DNA of 64,000 nucleotides, taken from positions 1-64,000 of the forward strand of contig CACBMB010000003.1 of assembly GCA_902540275.1 (NCBI GenBank), read 5' to 3'. The notes beneath the pieces are model-generated. The model had not been told where the DNA came from. It saw only the letters and a program-made list of their open reading frames with translations, and ran no database searches. Position numbers and translations under genes: made by a program. Positions 17,254 to 25,205 of the stretch are shown one piece after another (the stretch's first letter is position 1; each line of letters starts with the position of its first letter). Source of the stretch: an uncultured Pelagibacteraceae bacterium (GTDB taxonomy: Bacteria; Pseudomonadota; Alphaproteobacteria; Pelagibacterales; Pelagibacteraceae).

Positions 17254-17854
17254 TAGTTTCCATTATTACATAAGTTGTCAATAAACTCATAAAACAAATA
17301 ATAAATATATTTATTATTTTCCAAACTATTTCACTTTGAGCATATTGAGATAAATATTTAGATAAATATCCAATAACAAAAAAGAAAATAAAAGATGCAA
17401 TAGAAGCTCCCACTCCAAAGAGTATTTTTTGATAAAAAATAAAGTTTTTTGAAAAATTCCCTAAAAAAAAGACTGTATCTGAATAAACATGGGGGTTTAG
17501 ATATGTAAAACCAAGAGTCTTTAAAAAAATATTAAATTTTGAAATATCTATGACTTCATTGTTAAAATGTACTTTGGAATTAAAAGATTTAATTTTTGAA
17601 TAAATAAAGTGAATTAAAAAAATTATTAAAAGAACATTAAAAATTAATTCAATTGTATGATTGAAATATTGAATGAAATAGTGAAAAAGAAAAATTCCTA
17701 AAAATATTAAGATTAAGTCTGATATAGAGCAGATGAAACAAACCAAAAAGATATGTTGTTTTTTTAAACCCTGCTCTATTACAAAGATATTTTGTGCACC
17801 TAAAGCTAAAATTAAACTAAGTCCAGTAAAGAATCCTAAAACTAGGAATTCCAT
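17246..17854 (-). CDS. LysE/ArgO-family amino acid exporter
   Basis: A 202-residue membrane protein with five or six hydrophobic helices and the family motif LALGAQNIFVIEQGL near residues 16-31. This is the ArgO/LysE version (basic amino acid export) rather than the RhtB version. Length matches. It shares an eight-base overlap of stop codons (CTAATTAA) with the hpsN-like gene. Twelve bases separate its start from the upstream VOC gene on the same strand, so the two may be co-transcribed. The exact exported substrate is unknown. Confidence 0.8.
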   Translation of the reverse strand: MEFLVLGFFTGLSLILALGAQNIFVIEQGLKKQHIFLVCFICSISDLILIFLGIFLFHYFIQYFNHTIELIFNVLLIIFLIHFIYSKIKSFNSKVHFNNEVIDISKFNIFLKTLGFTYLNPHVYSDTVFFLGNFSKNFIFYQKILFGVGASIASFIFFFVIGYLSKYLSQYAQSEIVWKIINIFIICFMSLLTTYVIMETIN

Positions 17855-17866
17855 CCAAATCTAATT

Positions 17867-18277
17867 TTACTCTGCGTTTGCAGTTAATGTTTTAATCTCT
17901 AAAATGTTTTCGTTAGGATCTTTAACAAAAAAAGTTTCTTGCTCATACTTTGTGCCTTTAAATCTTAAATAAGGCTCATCGTAATATTTCGCACCTTTTT
18001 CCTTTAATCTTTTTTTAAGAGCATCAAAATCTTTCCTAGATAAATGAACTCCAAAATGAGGAACAGAAACATTCCCCATATCAACGTCATGTCTTTCATT
18101 GTCTAGTTTGTGCTCACTTGCATGTAGTGTTAATTCATTTCCCCAAAAATCAACATCTGCCCATTCTTGAGCAGCGTTATCAAGTCTACAGCCAAGTGTT
18201 TCACTATAAAATTTCTTTGCTGTTTCTAAATCTCCACATGGAATTGCCAAATGAAAACAGTTTGTATTTTTGTACAT
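17867..18277 (-). CDS. VOC-superfamily (glyoxalase/dioxygenase fold) protein
   Basis: A 136-residue protein with two beta-alpha-beta-beta-beta modules typical of the vicinal oxygen chelate fold. FHLAIPCGDLETAKKFYSETLG at residues 8-29 starts the first, and VPHFGVHLSRKDFDALKKRL starts the second. Candidate metal ligands are His9, His75 and a Glu in the C-terminal FVKDPNENILEI. The closing motif DPxGNxLE-like is that of glyoxalase I and related dioxygenases. The reaction cannot be assigned from this. It diverges from cysE. Confidence 0.75.
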   Translation of the reverse strand: MYKNTNCFHLAIPCGDLETAKKFYSETLGCRLDNAAQEWADVDFWGNELTLHASEHKLDNERHDVDMGNVSVPHFGVHLSRKDFDALKKRLKEKGAKYYDEPYLRFKGTKYEQETFFVKDPNENILEIKTLTANAE

Positions 18278-18360
18278 TTTTAACCCTCTTTAAATTACGT
18301 ATATGGCTACTATATAAAGTATATACTTTTTTTAATCAACTGTTAGAAAACTCAAAAAAA

Positions 18361-18930
18361 ATGAATGATTTTTTGCAATCTATAATTGACCGAGATCCTG
18401 CGGCAAAATCTAAGTTAAGTTTAATCTTAACTTACCCAGGTATTAAAGCTATTTTTTTCTATAAAATTGCAAATTTTTTTGCTATCGCAAAATTTGATTT
18501 AGTTGCAAGAATTATTTCTCAATTCTCAAGATTTTTGACAGGAATAGAAATACATCCAAAAGCAAAAATTGGAAAAAATTTGTTTATTGACCATGGCATG
18601 GGTGTTGTTATTGGAGAAACTTCTGAAATTGGCAACAATGTTACTATCTATCACAATGTTACATTAGGTGGAATTGCTCCAAGTATTAATTCTAACGATC
18701 AAAGAAATATGAAAAGACATCCAACCTTAGAAGATAATGTGGTTGTGGGTTCCGGTGCTCAAATTTTAGGACCAATTACAATTGGTAAAAACTCTTTAAT
18801 TGGTTCAAATTCAGTTGTAACAAAAAATGTGCCAGAAAAATCAGTAATGGCTGGTATTCCTGCTCGAAGAGTTGGTGATGCTACAAAAGGATTTAAACCT
18901 TATGCCGTTACAGATGAAGATAAAGAATAA
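18361..18930 (+). CDS. cysE: serine O-acetyltransferase
   Basis: A 189-residue enzyme making O-acetylserine from serine and acetyl-CoA, the first step of cysteine synthesis. The C-terminal part is a left-handed beta helix of hexapeptide repeats starting at IEIHPKAKIG. It includes IDHGMGVVIGETSEIG and YHNVTLGG, the catalytic and binding segments of CysE. The short N-terminal helical domain (DPAAKSKLSLILTYPG) fits the compact bacterial form. The frame is open for 81 codons upstream through the divergent VOC gene, but only this ATG gives the family's normal N terminus. The stop overlaps the cysK start by one base (TAATG). Confidence 0.9.
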   Translation: MNDFLQSIIDRDPAAKSKLSLILTYPGIKAIFFYKIANFFAIAKFDLVARIISQFSRFLTGIEIHPKAKIGKNLFIDHGMGVVIGETSEIGNNVTIYHNVTLGGIAPSINSNDQRNMKRHPTLEDNVVVGSGAQILGPITIGKNSLIGSNSVVTKNVPEKSVMAGIPARRVGDATKGFKPYAVTDEDKE

Positions 18931-19931
18931 TGAAAAATACAAAAAATAATTTCATCGATTCTATTGGAAACACCCCATTAATAAAATTAAAAGCAGCATC
19001 TGAAATTACAGGATGTAATATCTATGGAAAAGCTGAATACCTTAATCCAGGTGGGTCAGTTAAAGATAGAGCGGCATTAGCATTAATCAAAGATGCTCAA
19101 GAAAAAAAGTTGATATCCGAGGGTGGAATTGTGGTGGAGGGAACTGCTGGTAACACTGGAATAGGATTATGTCTTCTAGGAAATTCTCTTGGTTATAAAA
19201 CTATTATTGTCATGAACGACAATCAAACCCAAGAAAAGAAAGATACATTAAGAAATATTGGTGCTGATTTAAGATTAGTGCCACCTAAACCTTACAAAGA
19301 TGATGGAAACTACGTAAAAGTTGCAGGAAGACTTGCAGAAGAATTAAAAAGTACAAATAACAATGGTGTTGTTTGGGCTAATCAGTTTGATAACACTGCT
19401 AATGCTAAAGGACATTACGAAACGACAGGTCCGGAAATATGGGAACAGACGGATGGTAAAGTTGATGGATTTGTTTGTGCATCTGGAACAGGTGGAACTA
19501 TAGGTGGTGTTAGTAAATATTTAAAAGAGAAGAATAAAGATATTAAAATTTATCTTTCAGACCCTACCGGTTCAGCTCTCTATAATCACATCATGAATGG
19601 AGAACTTAAAGCAGAGGGTGGATCAATAACTGAAGGTATTGGTTCAAGCAGAATAACTAAAAATTTTGCTGAAGCAAAAATTGACGGTGCTTTCTCAATA
19701 AGTGATCAAGAGTCTTTACCAATACTCTATGATTTAATTCAAAATGAAGGTTTAAGTCTAGGAACTAGTTGTGGAGTTAATATTGCTGGAGCAATAAGAC
19801 TTGGAAAAGAACTTGGTCCAGGCAAAACAATCGTTACAATCCTTTGCGATAAATCAGATAAATACAACTCAAAGATGTTTAACAAAACATTTTTAAAGGA
19901 AAAAAACCTACCTATACCTAGCTGGTTATAA
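18930..19931 (+). CDS. cysK: cysteine synthase (O-acetylserine sulfhydrylase)
   Basis: A 333-residue PLP enzyme joining O-acetylserine and sulfide to make cysteine. The PLP lysine is Lys45 in NPGGSVKDRAA, the substrate loop is VEGTAGNTGIG (~residue 68), and the phosphate-binding glycine loop is CASGTGGTIGG (~residue 180). All core motifs of the CysK/CysM family are intact. It overlaps cysE and so forms a two-gene cysteine operon in which the two products are known to associate physically. CysM cannot be excluded, but pairing with CysE favours CysK. Confidence 0.88.
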   Translation: MKNTKNNFIDSIGNTPLIKLKAASEITGCNIYGKAEYLNPGGSVKDRAALALIKDAQEKKLISEGGIVVEGTAGNTGIGLCLLGNSLGYKTIIVMNDNQTQEKKDTLRNIGADLRLVPPKPYKDDGNYVKVAGRLAEELKSTNNNGVVWANQFDNTANAKGHYETTGPEIWEQTDGKVDGFVCASGTGGTIGGVSKYLKEKNKDIKIYLSDPTGSALYNHIMNGELKAEGGSITEGIGSSRITKNFAEAKIDGAFSISDQESLPILYDLIQNEGLSLGTSCGVNIAGAIRLGKELGPGKTIVTILCDKSDKYNSKMFNKTFLKEKNLPIPSWL

Positions 19932-19946
19932 TATCGCATACCAGCT

Positions 19947-19966
19947 ATGTAACAAAACGGTTACAT
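19947..19966. promoter_or_regulatory. perfect 7-bp dyad upstream of the small-gene operon
   Basis: ATGTAAC and GTTACAT flank a six-base spacer (AAAACG), followed by five Ts. It lies 15 bases after cysK and 34 bases before the first small gene. The spacing of arms is typical of a dimer operator. As RNA it could also act as a weak terminator for cysK, but the stem has few G-C pairs. Confidence 0.4.
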
Positions 19967-19999
19967 TTTTAAATTAATATTAATTAACATTGAGGTCGT

Positions 20000-20374
20000 A
20001 TGAAAAAATATACTTTAATTATTTTATCTTTCTTAATATTTAATCTTGCTCATGCAGGAATGAGTAACAGCGACAAGACTAAAGCTTGGGAATGTAGTGG
20101 AATTTATATGGCTAATTACTTTTTACCGTCTGGTGAACAGTTTGAATATAGTATGAAGGAAAAATCTATGGCATCAGTGAAAGTTCTGAAAACATACGCT
20201 CTTGAAGTCGGTATCTCGGAAAAAGAGTGGGATGAAGGAGTAAATAAAGCTGTAGATAAATACTATGGATCTAAATATGACAAAACCAAAACCGAGGATT
20301 GTCATTCATTTATAGCCAATTCAATTCCTAATGGTGCTGAAAGAGTAAAAAAAGTAGTTCAAACTTTATATTAA
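20000..20374 (+). CDS. small secreted protein of unknown function
   Basis: A 124-residue protein with an N-terminal signal peptide (hydrophobic residues 5-18, cleavage likely after AHA at 19). The mature part of about 105 residues contains two cysteines (in WECSG and EDCHS) that could form one disulfide in the periplasm, and it looks helical. I do not recognise a family. It is the first of about ten small genes transcribed to 23235, with a possible operator just upstream. Confidence 0.6.
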   Translation: MKKYTLIILSFLIFNLAHAGMSNSDKTKAWECSGIYMANYFLPSGEQFEYSMKEKSMASVKVLKTYALEVGISEKEWDEGVNKAVDKYYGSKYDKTKTEDCHSFIANSIPNGAERVKKVVQTLY

Positions 20375-20391
20375 TTTAAAAAGGAGAAAAA

Positions 20392-20676
20392 ATGGAAAAA
20401 GAAATGTTAGTAGTGGCTAAATTAAAAGAAGGTACATTTGAAAAATTTATGGGTTTCATGCAATCACCTGAGGGTTTAGCAGAAAGAGCAAAGGTGGCTG
20501 TAGTAGAAAAAACAATTGGTACGGTAACCCCAGATAAAAGTACTGTAATGTTTAAGATTTTTTGTACGGATGAAGCCGCTTTATATAAATTTATTGAAGG
20601 AACTGAAGTATCAAAACCTGTTATGTCAGCAGTATTAGATAGCTATTCAGTTTATCATTTAACCAAAGCAAAATAA
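20392..20676 (+). CDS. small cytoplasmic protein, ferredoxin-like/ABM-type fold suspected
   Basis: A 94-residue soluble protein. Its alternation of strand and helix (MLVVAKLKEG, then a helix around EKFMGFMQSPEGLAE, strands around TVMFKIFCT, a second helix and YSVYHLTKA) is what dimeric alpha/beta-barrel proteins (DUF1330, ABM, YciI-like) show. No catalytic residue stands out. A strong AAAGGAG precedes the ATG. Function is unknown; the fold call is from pattern only. Confidence 0.55.
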   Translation: MEKEMLVVAKLKEGTFEKFMGFMQSPEGLAERAKVAVVEKTIGTVTPDKSTVMFKIFCTDEAALYKFIEGTEVSKPVMSAVLDSYSVYHLTKAK

Positions 20677-20689
20677 TAAAGAGGATACT

Positions 20690-20896
20690 ATGAAAAAAAT
20701 ATTATTATCACTTTGCCTAGTCTTATTTGTTAGTTCGGCATATGCAGGTTCTTGTCCAATGATGGCTAATAATGTTGACGATAAAATTAAAAAAGCACAA
20801 GATCTTAGAGATCAAGGTATGGATGCACACAAAGCTGGTGATCATGCTAAGTCTGAAAAACTTTTAAATGAAGCTCTTGCTCTATTTAAAAGTTAA
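20690..20896 (+). CDS. small secreted helical (TPR-like) protein
   Basis: A 68-residue protein with a signal peptide (MKKILLSLCLVLFVSSAYA, cleavage after residue 19). The mature ~49 residues include a Cys near the new N terminus (GSCPMMANN) and a helical hairpin AQDLRDQGMDAHKAGDHAKSEKLLNEALAL, which reads like a single TPR-type repeat. Its partner is unknown. It is preceded by an AAGAGGA site and lies 13 bases after the previous gene. Confidence 0.6.
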   Translation: MKKILLSLCLVLFVSSAYAGSCPMMANNVDDKIKKAQDLRDQGMDAHKAGDHAKSEKLLNEALALFKS

Positions 20897-20918
20897 ATAA
20901 TAATAAAAGGAGCACACA

Positions 20919-21224
20919 ATGAAAAAAGCATATTTAGTGGCAGTTCCAACCGTGACGAACCCAGATATGTTTGCAAAAGAATATGCAAGTAAAGTTGCAG
21001 ATACGTTAAAGCCTTTTGATGGAAAATTTTTGGTAAGAACTCCAGAGAAATTAGTCAAAGAAGGAGAAGAAACTACCCTTACAGTAGTAATTGAATTTCC
21101 AAATAAAGATAAAGCTTTAGGCTGGTATAATTCTGATGAACATCAAAAAATTGTCGTTCAAAGAAGAAAGGCTACTGACCCAAAAAGTACAATTGTAATA
21201 TGTGAAGAGTCAGACTCTTATTAA
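20919..21224 (+). CDS. DUF1330-like protein
   Basis: A 101-residue soluble protein resembling the DUF1330 family (dimeric ferredoxin-like fold). KAYLVAVPTVTNPDMFAKEYASKV opens the domain, FLVRTPEKLV lies mid-protein, and VVIEFPNKDKALGWYNSDEHQKI matches the family's conserved FPS.. A..W..S.EYQ segment. The family has no settled biochemical function. It has a strong AAAAGGAG site and sits in the middle of the small-gene run. Confidence 0.75.
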   Translation: MKKAYLVAVPTVTNPDMFAKEYASKVADTLKPFDGKFLVRTPEKLVKEGEETTLTVVIEFPNKDKALGWYNSDEHQKIVVQRRKATDPKSTIVICEESDSY

Positions 21225-21239
21225 AAAAAAGGAGTAAAA

Positions 21240-21554
21240 ATGAAAGCAATCTACACAAGAACTATCGGTGTTTATGATGACAAACTTGGTGAGGCTATGG
21301 AAATATCTAAAGGCTTAGCTGAAGTAAGAAAAAAGCATTATCCTGATCATGAAGTTTACTTTTCTTTTCAAATTGGTGGAAATCCCAGAACAGTAAGAGA
21401 AACTCTTGTTGGAGAACAATTTACAGACAAAGCATTTGAAAATGATCAAAACATGTCTGGTGATCCTAAATTTATTGAACTTCAAAAAAAAATGAAAGGT
21501 GTTTTTAAAGAAGGCACAATACAAGACGAAATGAGAATGGTATTCAACGATTAA
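21240..21554 (+). CDS. small soluble protein, possible dimeric alpha/beta-barrel
   Basis: A 104-residue soluble protein beginning MKAIYTRTIGVYDDKLGEA. A helix, a YFSFQIGGNP strand and a C-terminal helix-strand pair follow, consistent with another ferredoxin-like (ABM) domain, the third such protein in this operon. No catalytic motif was seen. An AAAAAGGAG lies seven bases before the ATG. Confidence 0.55.
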   Translation: MKAIYTRTIGVYDDKLGEAMEISKGLAEVRKKHYPDHEVYFSFQIGGNPRTVRETLVGEQFTDKAFENDQNMSGDPKFIELQKKMKGVFKEGTIQDEMRMVFND

Positions 21555-21563
21555 GGAGACAAA

Positions 21564-21980
21564 ATGATAGAGAAATTTAATGGAATATTTTATTTAGCAG
21601 TTTTTATAATTCATTTTATAGGTTTTGCTTATTATGGATTTAGATGTGTTTTCCAAACTAAATCCTTTTTAAATCAGTATGGTATTGATGATACCGGTGC
21701 AGGGATGGTTAGATTTTTTGGATCAATATTTTTTGGCTCTGTAGTTATGGCGATCTATGTTGGTTTCGTAAGACCTAATGGTTTAGAGGCAACATGGGGA
21801 TTTTTTAACCTTATTTTTTTACAAAATCTATCTGCATTTATAATTGGATTTTATAATACAAAAATAAATAAACTCGGACACACTGATAAAACATCAGATG
21901 AAGGAATTTATGCTCCTTTAGTTTTGACTATTTTAAGTGCTGTTTTATGTTACGGTCTAGCTGATAAAATTTACATCTAA
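21564..21980 (+). CDS. four-helix membrane protein of unknown function
   Basis: A 138-residue protein with about four transmembrane helices (residues ~8-28, ~48-68, ~76-96 and ~115-135) and short loops. A polar loop after the first helix carries TKSFLNQYGIDDTGAGMVRFFG, and another near residue 100 is rich in Lys and Thr. No family was recognised. It has a good SD (TAAGGAGAC) and lies nine bases after the preceding gene. Confidence 0.6.
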   Translation: MIEKFNGIFYLAVFIIHFIGFAYYGFRCVFQTKSFLNQYGIDDTGAGMVRFFGSIFFGSVVMAIYVGFVRPNGLEATWGFFNLIFLQNLSAFIIGFYNTKINKLGHTDKTSDEGIYAPLVLTILSAVLCYGLADKIYI

Positions 21981-21994
21981 TTGGAAGGAAAAAT

Positions 21995-22315
21995 ATGTCG
22001 ATATTAAAGAGATATACTGATGCTATAACAAATAAAGACGAAGCAACAATGAATGAACTTTTGCATGATGATTTTAAATTTACAATGCATAAATCTGGAA
22101 ATTCTTTAGGAAAAGCTGATGTTGTAAAATGGGCTATGAGCGGTGATATAAATCAAGATAAAGCAAGAGTAGTTTATGAAAATGATGAAGTTGGTATACA
22201 CCATTCAATCGTAACGTTTAATGACGGAAATGTTGAAGCTGTAATGGCAGTATATAAATATAAAGATGGAAAGATTATCAGTTTGGAGACAGGCGCTACT
22301 CCAATGTCTAAATAA
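21995..22315 (+). CDS. SnoaL/NTF2-like small protein
   Basis: A 106-residue protein with the cone-shaped NTF2/SnoaL pattern: an N-terminal helix (ILKRYTDAITNKDEATMNELLHDDFKF), the loop with SLGKADVVKWAM, and a curved sheet toward VEAVMAVYKYKDGKI. Proteins of this fold range from isomerases to pure binding domains, so no activity is assigned. Its stop overlaps the next start by one base (TAATG). Confidence 0.65.
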   Translation: MSILKRYTDAITNKDEATMNELLHDDFKFTMHKSGNSLGKADVVKWAMSGDINQDKARVVYENDEVGIHHSIVTFNDGNVEAVMAVYKYKDGKIISLETGATPMSK

Positions 22316-22536
22316 TGTTTCCCAAGAAATATTCTAATCTTTTATTTATTTTAGTAATGGGCTTTGGCATGAGTTTGTTAATGACCCTTATAATTACTTA
22401 TATAAATACGGGAATGGATAACCAATATATAAACAGGTTCTTCAAAGCTTGGTCTGTAAGTTTGCCAATAGCAATAATAGCTGCTCTACTTGTAGGACCT
22501 CCTATAAAAAAATTTGTAGATAAAATAACTAAATAG
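22315..22536 (+). CDS. DUF2798-like two-helix membrane protein
   Basis: A 73-residue inner-membrane protein with two hydrophobic helices (residues ~9-30 and ~46-65) and the short polar loop NTGMDNQYINRFFKAW. The pattern, with SLPIAIIAALLVGPPIKKFVDKI at the end, matches DUF2798, a family of unknown role. It overlaps the preceding NTF2-like gene by one base, so translation is probably coupled. Confidence 0.75.
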   Translation: MFPKKYSNLLFILVMGFGMSLLMTLIITYINTGMDNQYINRFFKAWSVSLPIAIIAALLVGPPIKKFVDKITK

Positions 22537-22552
22537 GAATACTCTTTATATT

Positions 22553-22888
22553 GTGAGTAATATTATTGCCTATGTAGTTCTTGTACTTGCAGTTATTTTA
22601 GGTACTGCTGCTAATGGTTTCGCTAAAGGTGCAAATGGTTTTACATTGTTAATGCCAAGCTTATTAACAGCAATAACGATAGTTGGCTGTATGTTCACAT
22701 TATCTATAGTTATGAAAACTATCCCTGTTGGTATTACTTATGCATCATTCGCAGGTTTATGTATAATTGCTACAACAATTGTTGGAATTTATAAGTTTAA
22801 CCAAATGCCAGACCTTTACACTTTAATTGGTCTAACTCTAATAATTTCCGGAGTTTTAATAGTCAACCTACTTGGTAAAACAAATTAA
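22553..22888 (+). CDS. SMR-like (EmrE-type) small membrane protein without the TM1 glutamate
   Basis: A 111-residue protein with four transmembrane helices, aligning with EmrE/SugE over the whole length: MPSLLTAITIVGCMFTLSIVMKTIPVGITYASFAGL resembles the TM2-TM3 region and LTLIISGVLIVNLLGKT the end. EmrE uses Glu14 in TM1 to bind protons and drug cations. Here TM1 reads LVLAVILGTAANGFAK and holds no acidic residue; the only one in the protein is an Asp in a loop. It therefore may not be a proton-coupled multidrug exporter. The start is GTG. A related gene follows 11 bases later. Confidence 0.8.
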   Translation: MSNIIAYVVLVLAVILGTAANGFAKGANGFTLLMPSLLTAITIVGCMFTLSIVMKTIPVGITYASFAGLCIIATTIVGIYKFNQMPDLYTLIGLTLIISGVLIVNLLGKTN

Positions 22889-22899
22889 ATAATACAAAT

Positions 22900-23235
22900 A
22901 TGACAAATTTATCTGGATATATATTTCTATTTTTAGCAATCATTCTTGGAATAACAGCTAATGGTTTTTTAAAATCAACAAATGGTTTTACTAATATTGG
23001 TCCAACTATATTTTGTGCAATCTCAATAGTTGCTTGCATTTTTTGTTTATCAAAAGCAATGAATATTATTCCTGTCGGTTTTACTTACGCAACTTATGGC
23101 GGTTTAACTATTACAGCGGTAACTTTATTTGGTGTCTTTAAGTATAATCAAATACCAAACTTATATGGAATTGTTGGAATAGCTTTGATTGTTATTGGTG
23201 TAATTTTGCTTAATACATTAGGAAAAACTACTTAG
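22900..23235 (+). CDS. SMR-like small membrane protein, second of a tandem pair, with no acidic residues
   Basis: A 111-residue four-helix protein clearly paralogous to the preceding gene: shared FLAIILGITANGFLK..NGFT in TM1, IIPVGFTYATYGGL in TM3 and VIGVILLNTLGKT at the end. No Asp or Glu occurs anywhere in the protein, so the usual Glu14 proton/cation site of SMR pumps is absent. The two genes probably form a heterodimeric pair, as in EbrAB or MdtIJ. The cargo is unknown. Its stop overlaps the convergent hisN-like gene by eight bases (CTACTTAG). Confidence 0.8.
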   Translation: MTNLSGYIFLFLAIILGITANGFLKSTNGFTNIGPTIFCAISIVACIFCLSKAMNIIPVGFTYATYGGLTITAVTLFGVFKYNQIPNLYGIVGIALIVIGVILLNTLGKTT

Positions 23236-24034
23236 AAACAGGTTTTAAAATTTTTATAATTTTATTGTGAATTTTTTTATTTGCTGAACAAACTATGTTT
23301 CCAGCTTTTTTTGGATTATCATTTTTCCAAGTTGTCACTATACCTCCAGCAGCTTTAATGATTGGTATTAAAGCGTGAATATCCCAGATTTTGTTTCTAC
23401 ACTGAAGAACAACATCAAGTTTACCTTCAGCAAAATGCGAATAGCTTAAGGCATCTGAGCAAGGAAATTGCATTCTTTTTAAAATTTGTGGAATCTTTTT
23501 TTGCTGATTTAAGGTTAGTGCCCCGTGAAAACCTGCTGATAATTTTATATTTGAAAAAGAAACTTTTTGATTAACTTTTATTTTTGTTTTTTTTCCATTT
23601 TCACAAACATAAGCATTTTTTTCTGATTTGTTATAATAATATTTTTTAAGAATTGGAAAATTTGCAAGACCTAAAACTGGATATCCTTTGTAATTTAAAG
23701 ATATTAAATTACTCCATGTTGGATTACCAATAACAAATGATCGGGTACCATCAATTGGATCTATAACCCAAGAATAATCGCTTTTTGATTTTTTATTACC
23801 CAGTTCTTCACCTATTATTTGATGATTGGGAAATTTTTTTCTAATTTGATTTCTTATAAATTTTTCAAATGCTTTATCAGCACTTGTAACTGGATCGTAA
23901 CCTCTACCCTTTAATTTATTGGTAACTTTAAATGGCCTATTAAGCTTTATGTAATAAAATTTAGTTAATTTATTAGCTAAATTACTAAGAAATTTTGAGT
24001 ACTTTTTATAATCTGAAGATTTTAATTTTAACAC
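23228..24034 (-). CDS. hisN: inositol-monophosphatase-family phosphatase, probable histidinol-phosphatase
   Basis: A 268-residue lithium-sensitive-type phosphatase with metal-binding motifs GEELG (residues ~76-80), WVIDPIDGTRSFV (~89-101) and WDIHALIPIIKAAGG near residue 220. The version with DGTRSF is common in HisN-type histidinol-phosphatases of alphaproteobacteria, which use the IMPase fold for histidine synthesis. General inositol or sugar monophosphatase activity is the alternative. It stands alone, facing the small-gene operon, and diverges from the dioxygenase gene. Confidence 0.75.
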   Translation of the reverse strand: MLKLKSSDYKKYSKFLSNLANKLTKFYYIKLNRPFKVTNKLKGRGYDPVTSADKAFEKFIRNQIRKKFPNHQIIGEELGNKKSKSDYSWVIDPIDGTRSFVIGNPTWSNLISLNYKGYPVLGLANFPILKKYYYNKSEKNAYVCENGKKTKIKVNQKVSFSNIKLSAGFHGALTLNQQKKIPQILKRMQFPCSDALSYSHFAEGKLDVVLQCRNKIWDIHALIPIIKAAGGIVTTWKNDNPKKAGNIVCSANKKIHNKIIKILKPVSK

Positions 24035-24100
24035 ACGAGACTAATACAGTTTAATTAGTATTGATTAAAGCAAAATTTTAAATAATCATTGATATTAAGC

Positions 24101-25201
24101 ATGAAAATTGAATTATTAGAAAATAAAGTTTTTTTTGAAAATGAAGGATTAAAAAAAGAAATTCATCCTTTTTGGCTTAGAGAAAGGGTAAATGGAGAAA
24201 AATTTGTAGATAAAGGAACTCAACAAAGACTTTTTGATCCAACTGAATTAAAAGAAAATGTGGAAATCAAACATCTTGAATTATCAAATGATTTTTTAGA
24301 AGTTACATTCAATGATGGTTCGCATACTAAATTGAATGTAAAAAACATTCTTAAAGAATTCTCAAATAAAAATGAAGTAAAATTTATCAAAAAGATTGAG
24401 TGGGATGCTTCATTAAAAGATTTAAATAATTTTTATTTTAAAAAAAATATTTTTGAAGAAAAAGAAATGTATGATGCTTTAGTAAGTTTTTATAAATATG
24501 GTTTTGTAATTTTTAAAGAAGTACCAACTAAAAATAATTTCATCATTAATTTTGCAAATTCAATTGGTAGTATTAGAAGAACGAATTTTGGTGAATATTT
24601 TGATGTTAAATCAAAACCTAATCCAAATGATTTAGCATATACGTCATTGCCACTAGCACCACATACGGACAACCCTTACCGTAATCCTGTGCCATGTATT
24701 CAAATGCTACATTGTATCACTAATGAAGTTCAAGGAGGTTTATCTACATTAGTAGATGGTTATACGGTTACAGAAAAATTAAAAAAAGATTTTCCAAAAT
24801 ACTATGAAATTTTAACACAAACCAAAGTAAGATTTCAATTTGTTGACGAAAGTGTAATTTTAGAAGATTGGGCAGAAATGATTCAATTAGATGAAAATAA
24901 AGAATTTAGACAAGTAAGATTTAGTCCTAGACTAGATTTTGTTCCATTAATGGAAAAAGAAAAATTAGAACTGTATTATTCAGCAAGAAATAAAATTTCA
25001 GAACTATATAATTCTGAAAAGTATAGAATTGAATTCAAATTAATGCCTGGAGATCTCTTAATGATGGATAATTATCGTTTATTACATGGAAGGACATCTT
25101 TTGACTCTAAAGATGGAGAGAGATTTTTACAAGGATGTTATATTGATTATGATAGCACTGAAGGAAAATTGAAACATTTAGCTAGAAAATTTGGTTTTTA
25201 A
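24101..25201 (+). CDS. gamma-butyrobetaine hydroxylase-like Fe(II)/2-oxoglutarate dioxygenase
   Basis: About 366 residues. The N-terminal part (HPFWLRERVNGEKFVDKGTQQRL, around residue 19) is the DUF971-type domain found in gamma-butyrobetaine and trimethyllysine hydroxylases. The C-terminal part is the TauD/TfdA double-stranded beta helix: the HxD iron site is in APHTDNPYRNP, and the distal His with the following Arg lies in NYRLLHGRTSF. The likely reaction is gamma-butyrobetaine to carnitine. I chose the ATG over an in-frame TTG 12 bases upstream. The two orphan genes that follow begin only a few bases after its stop. Confidence 0.8.
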   Translation: MKIELLENKVFFENEGLKKEIHPFWLRERVNGEKFVDKGTQQRLFDPTELKENVEIKHLELSNDFLEVTFNDGSHTKLNVKNILKEFSNKNEVKFIKKIEWDASLKDLNNFYFKKNIFEEKEMYDALVSFYKYGFVIFKEVPTKNNFIINFANSIGSIRRTNFGEYFDVKSKPNPNDLAYTSLPLAPHTDNPYRNPVPCIQMLHCITNEVQGGLSTLVDGYTVTEKLKKDFPKYYEILTQTKVRFQFVDESVILEDWAEMIQLDENKEFRQVRFSPRLDFVPLMEKEKLELYYSARNKISELYNSEKYRIEFKLMPGDLLMMDNYRLLHGRTSFDSKDGERFLQGCYIDYDSTEGKLKHLARKFGF

Positions 25202-25205
25202 ATAA

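Noticed and set aside
18118-18360. Longer cysE beginning inside the VOC gene
   Set aside because: The extension lies antisense to a real gene and does not resemble the CysE N-terminal domain.
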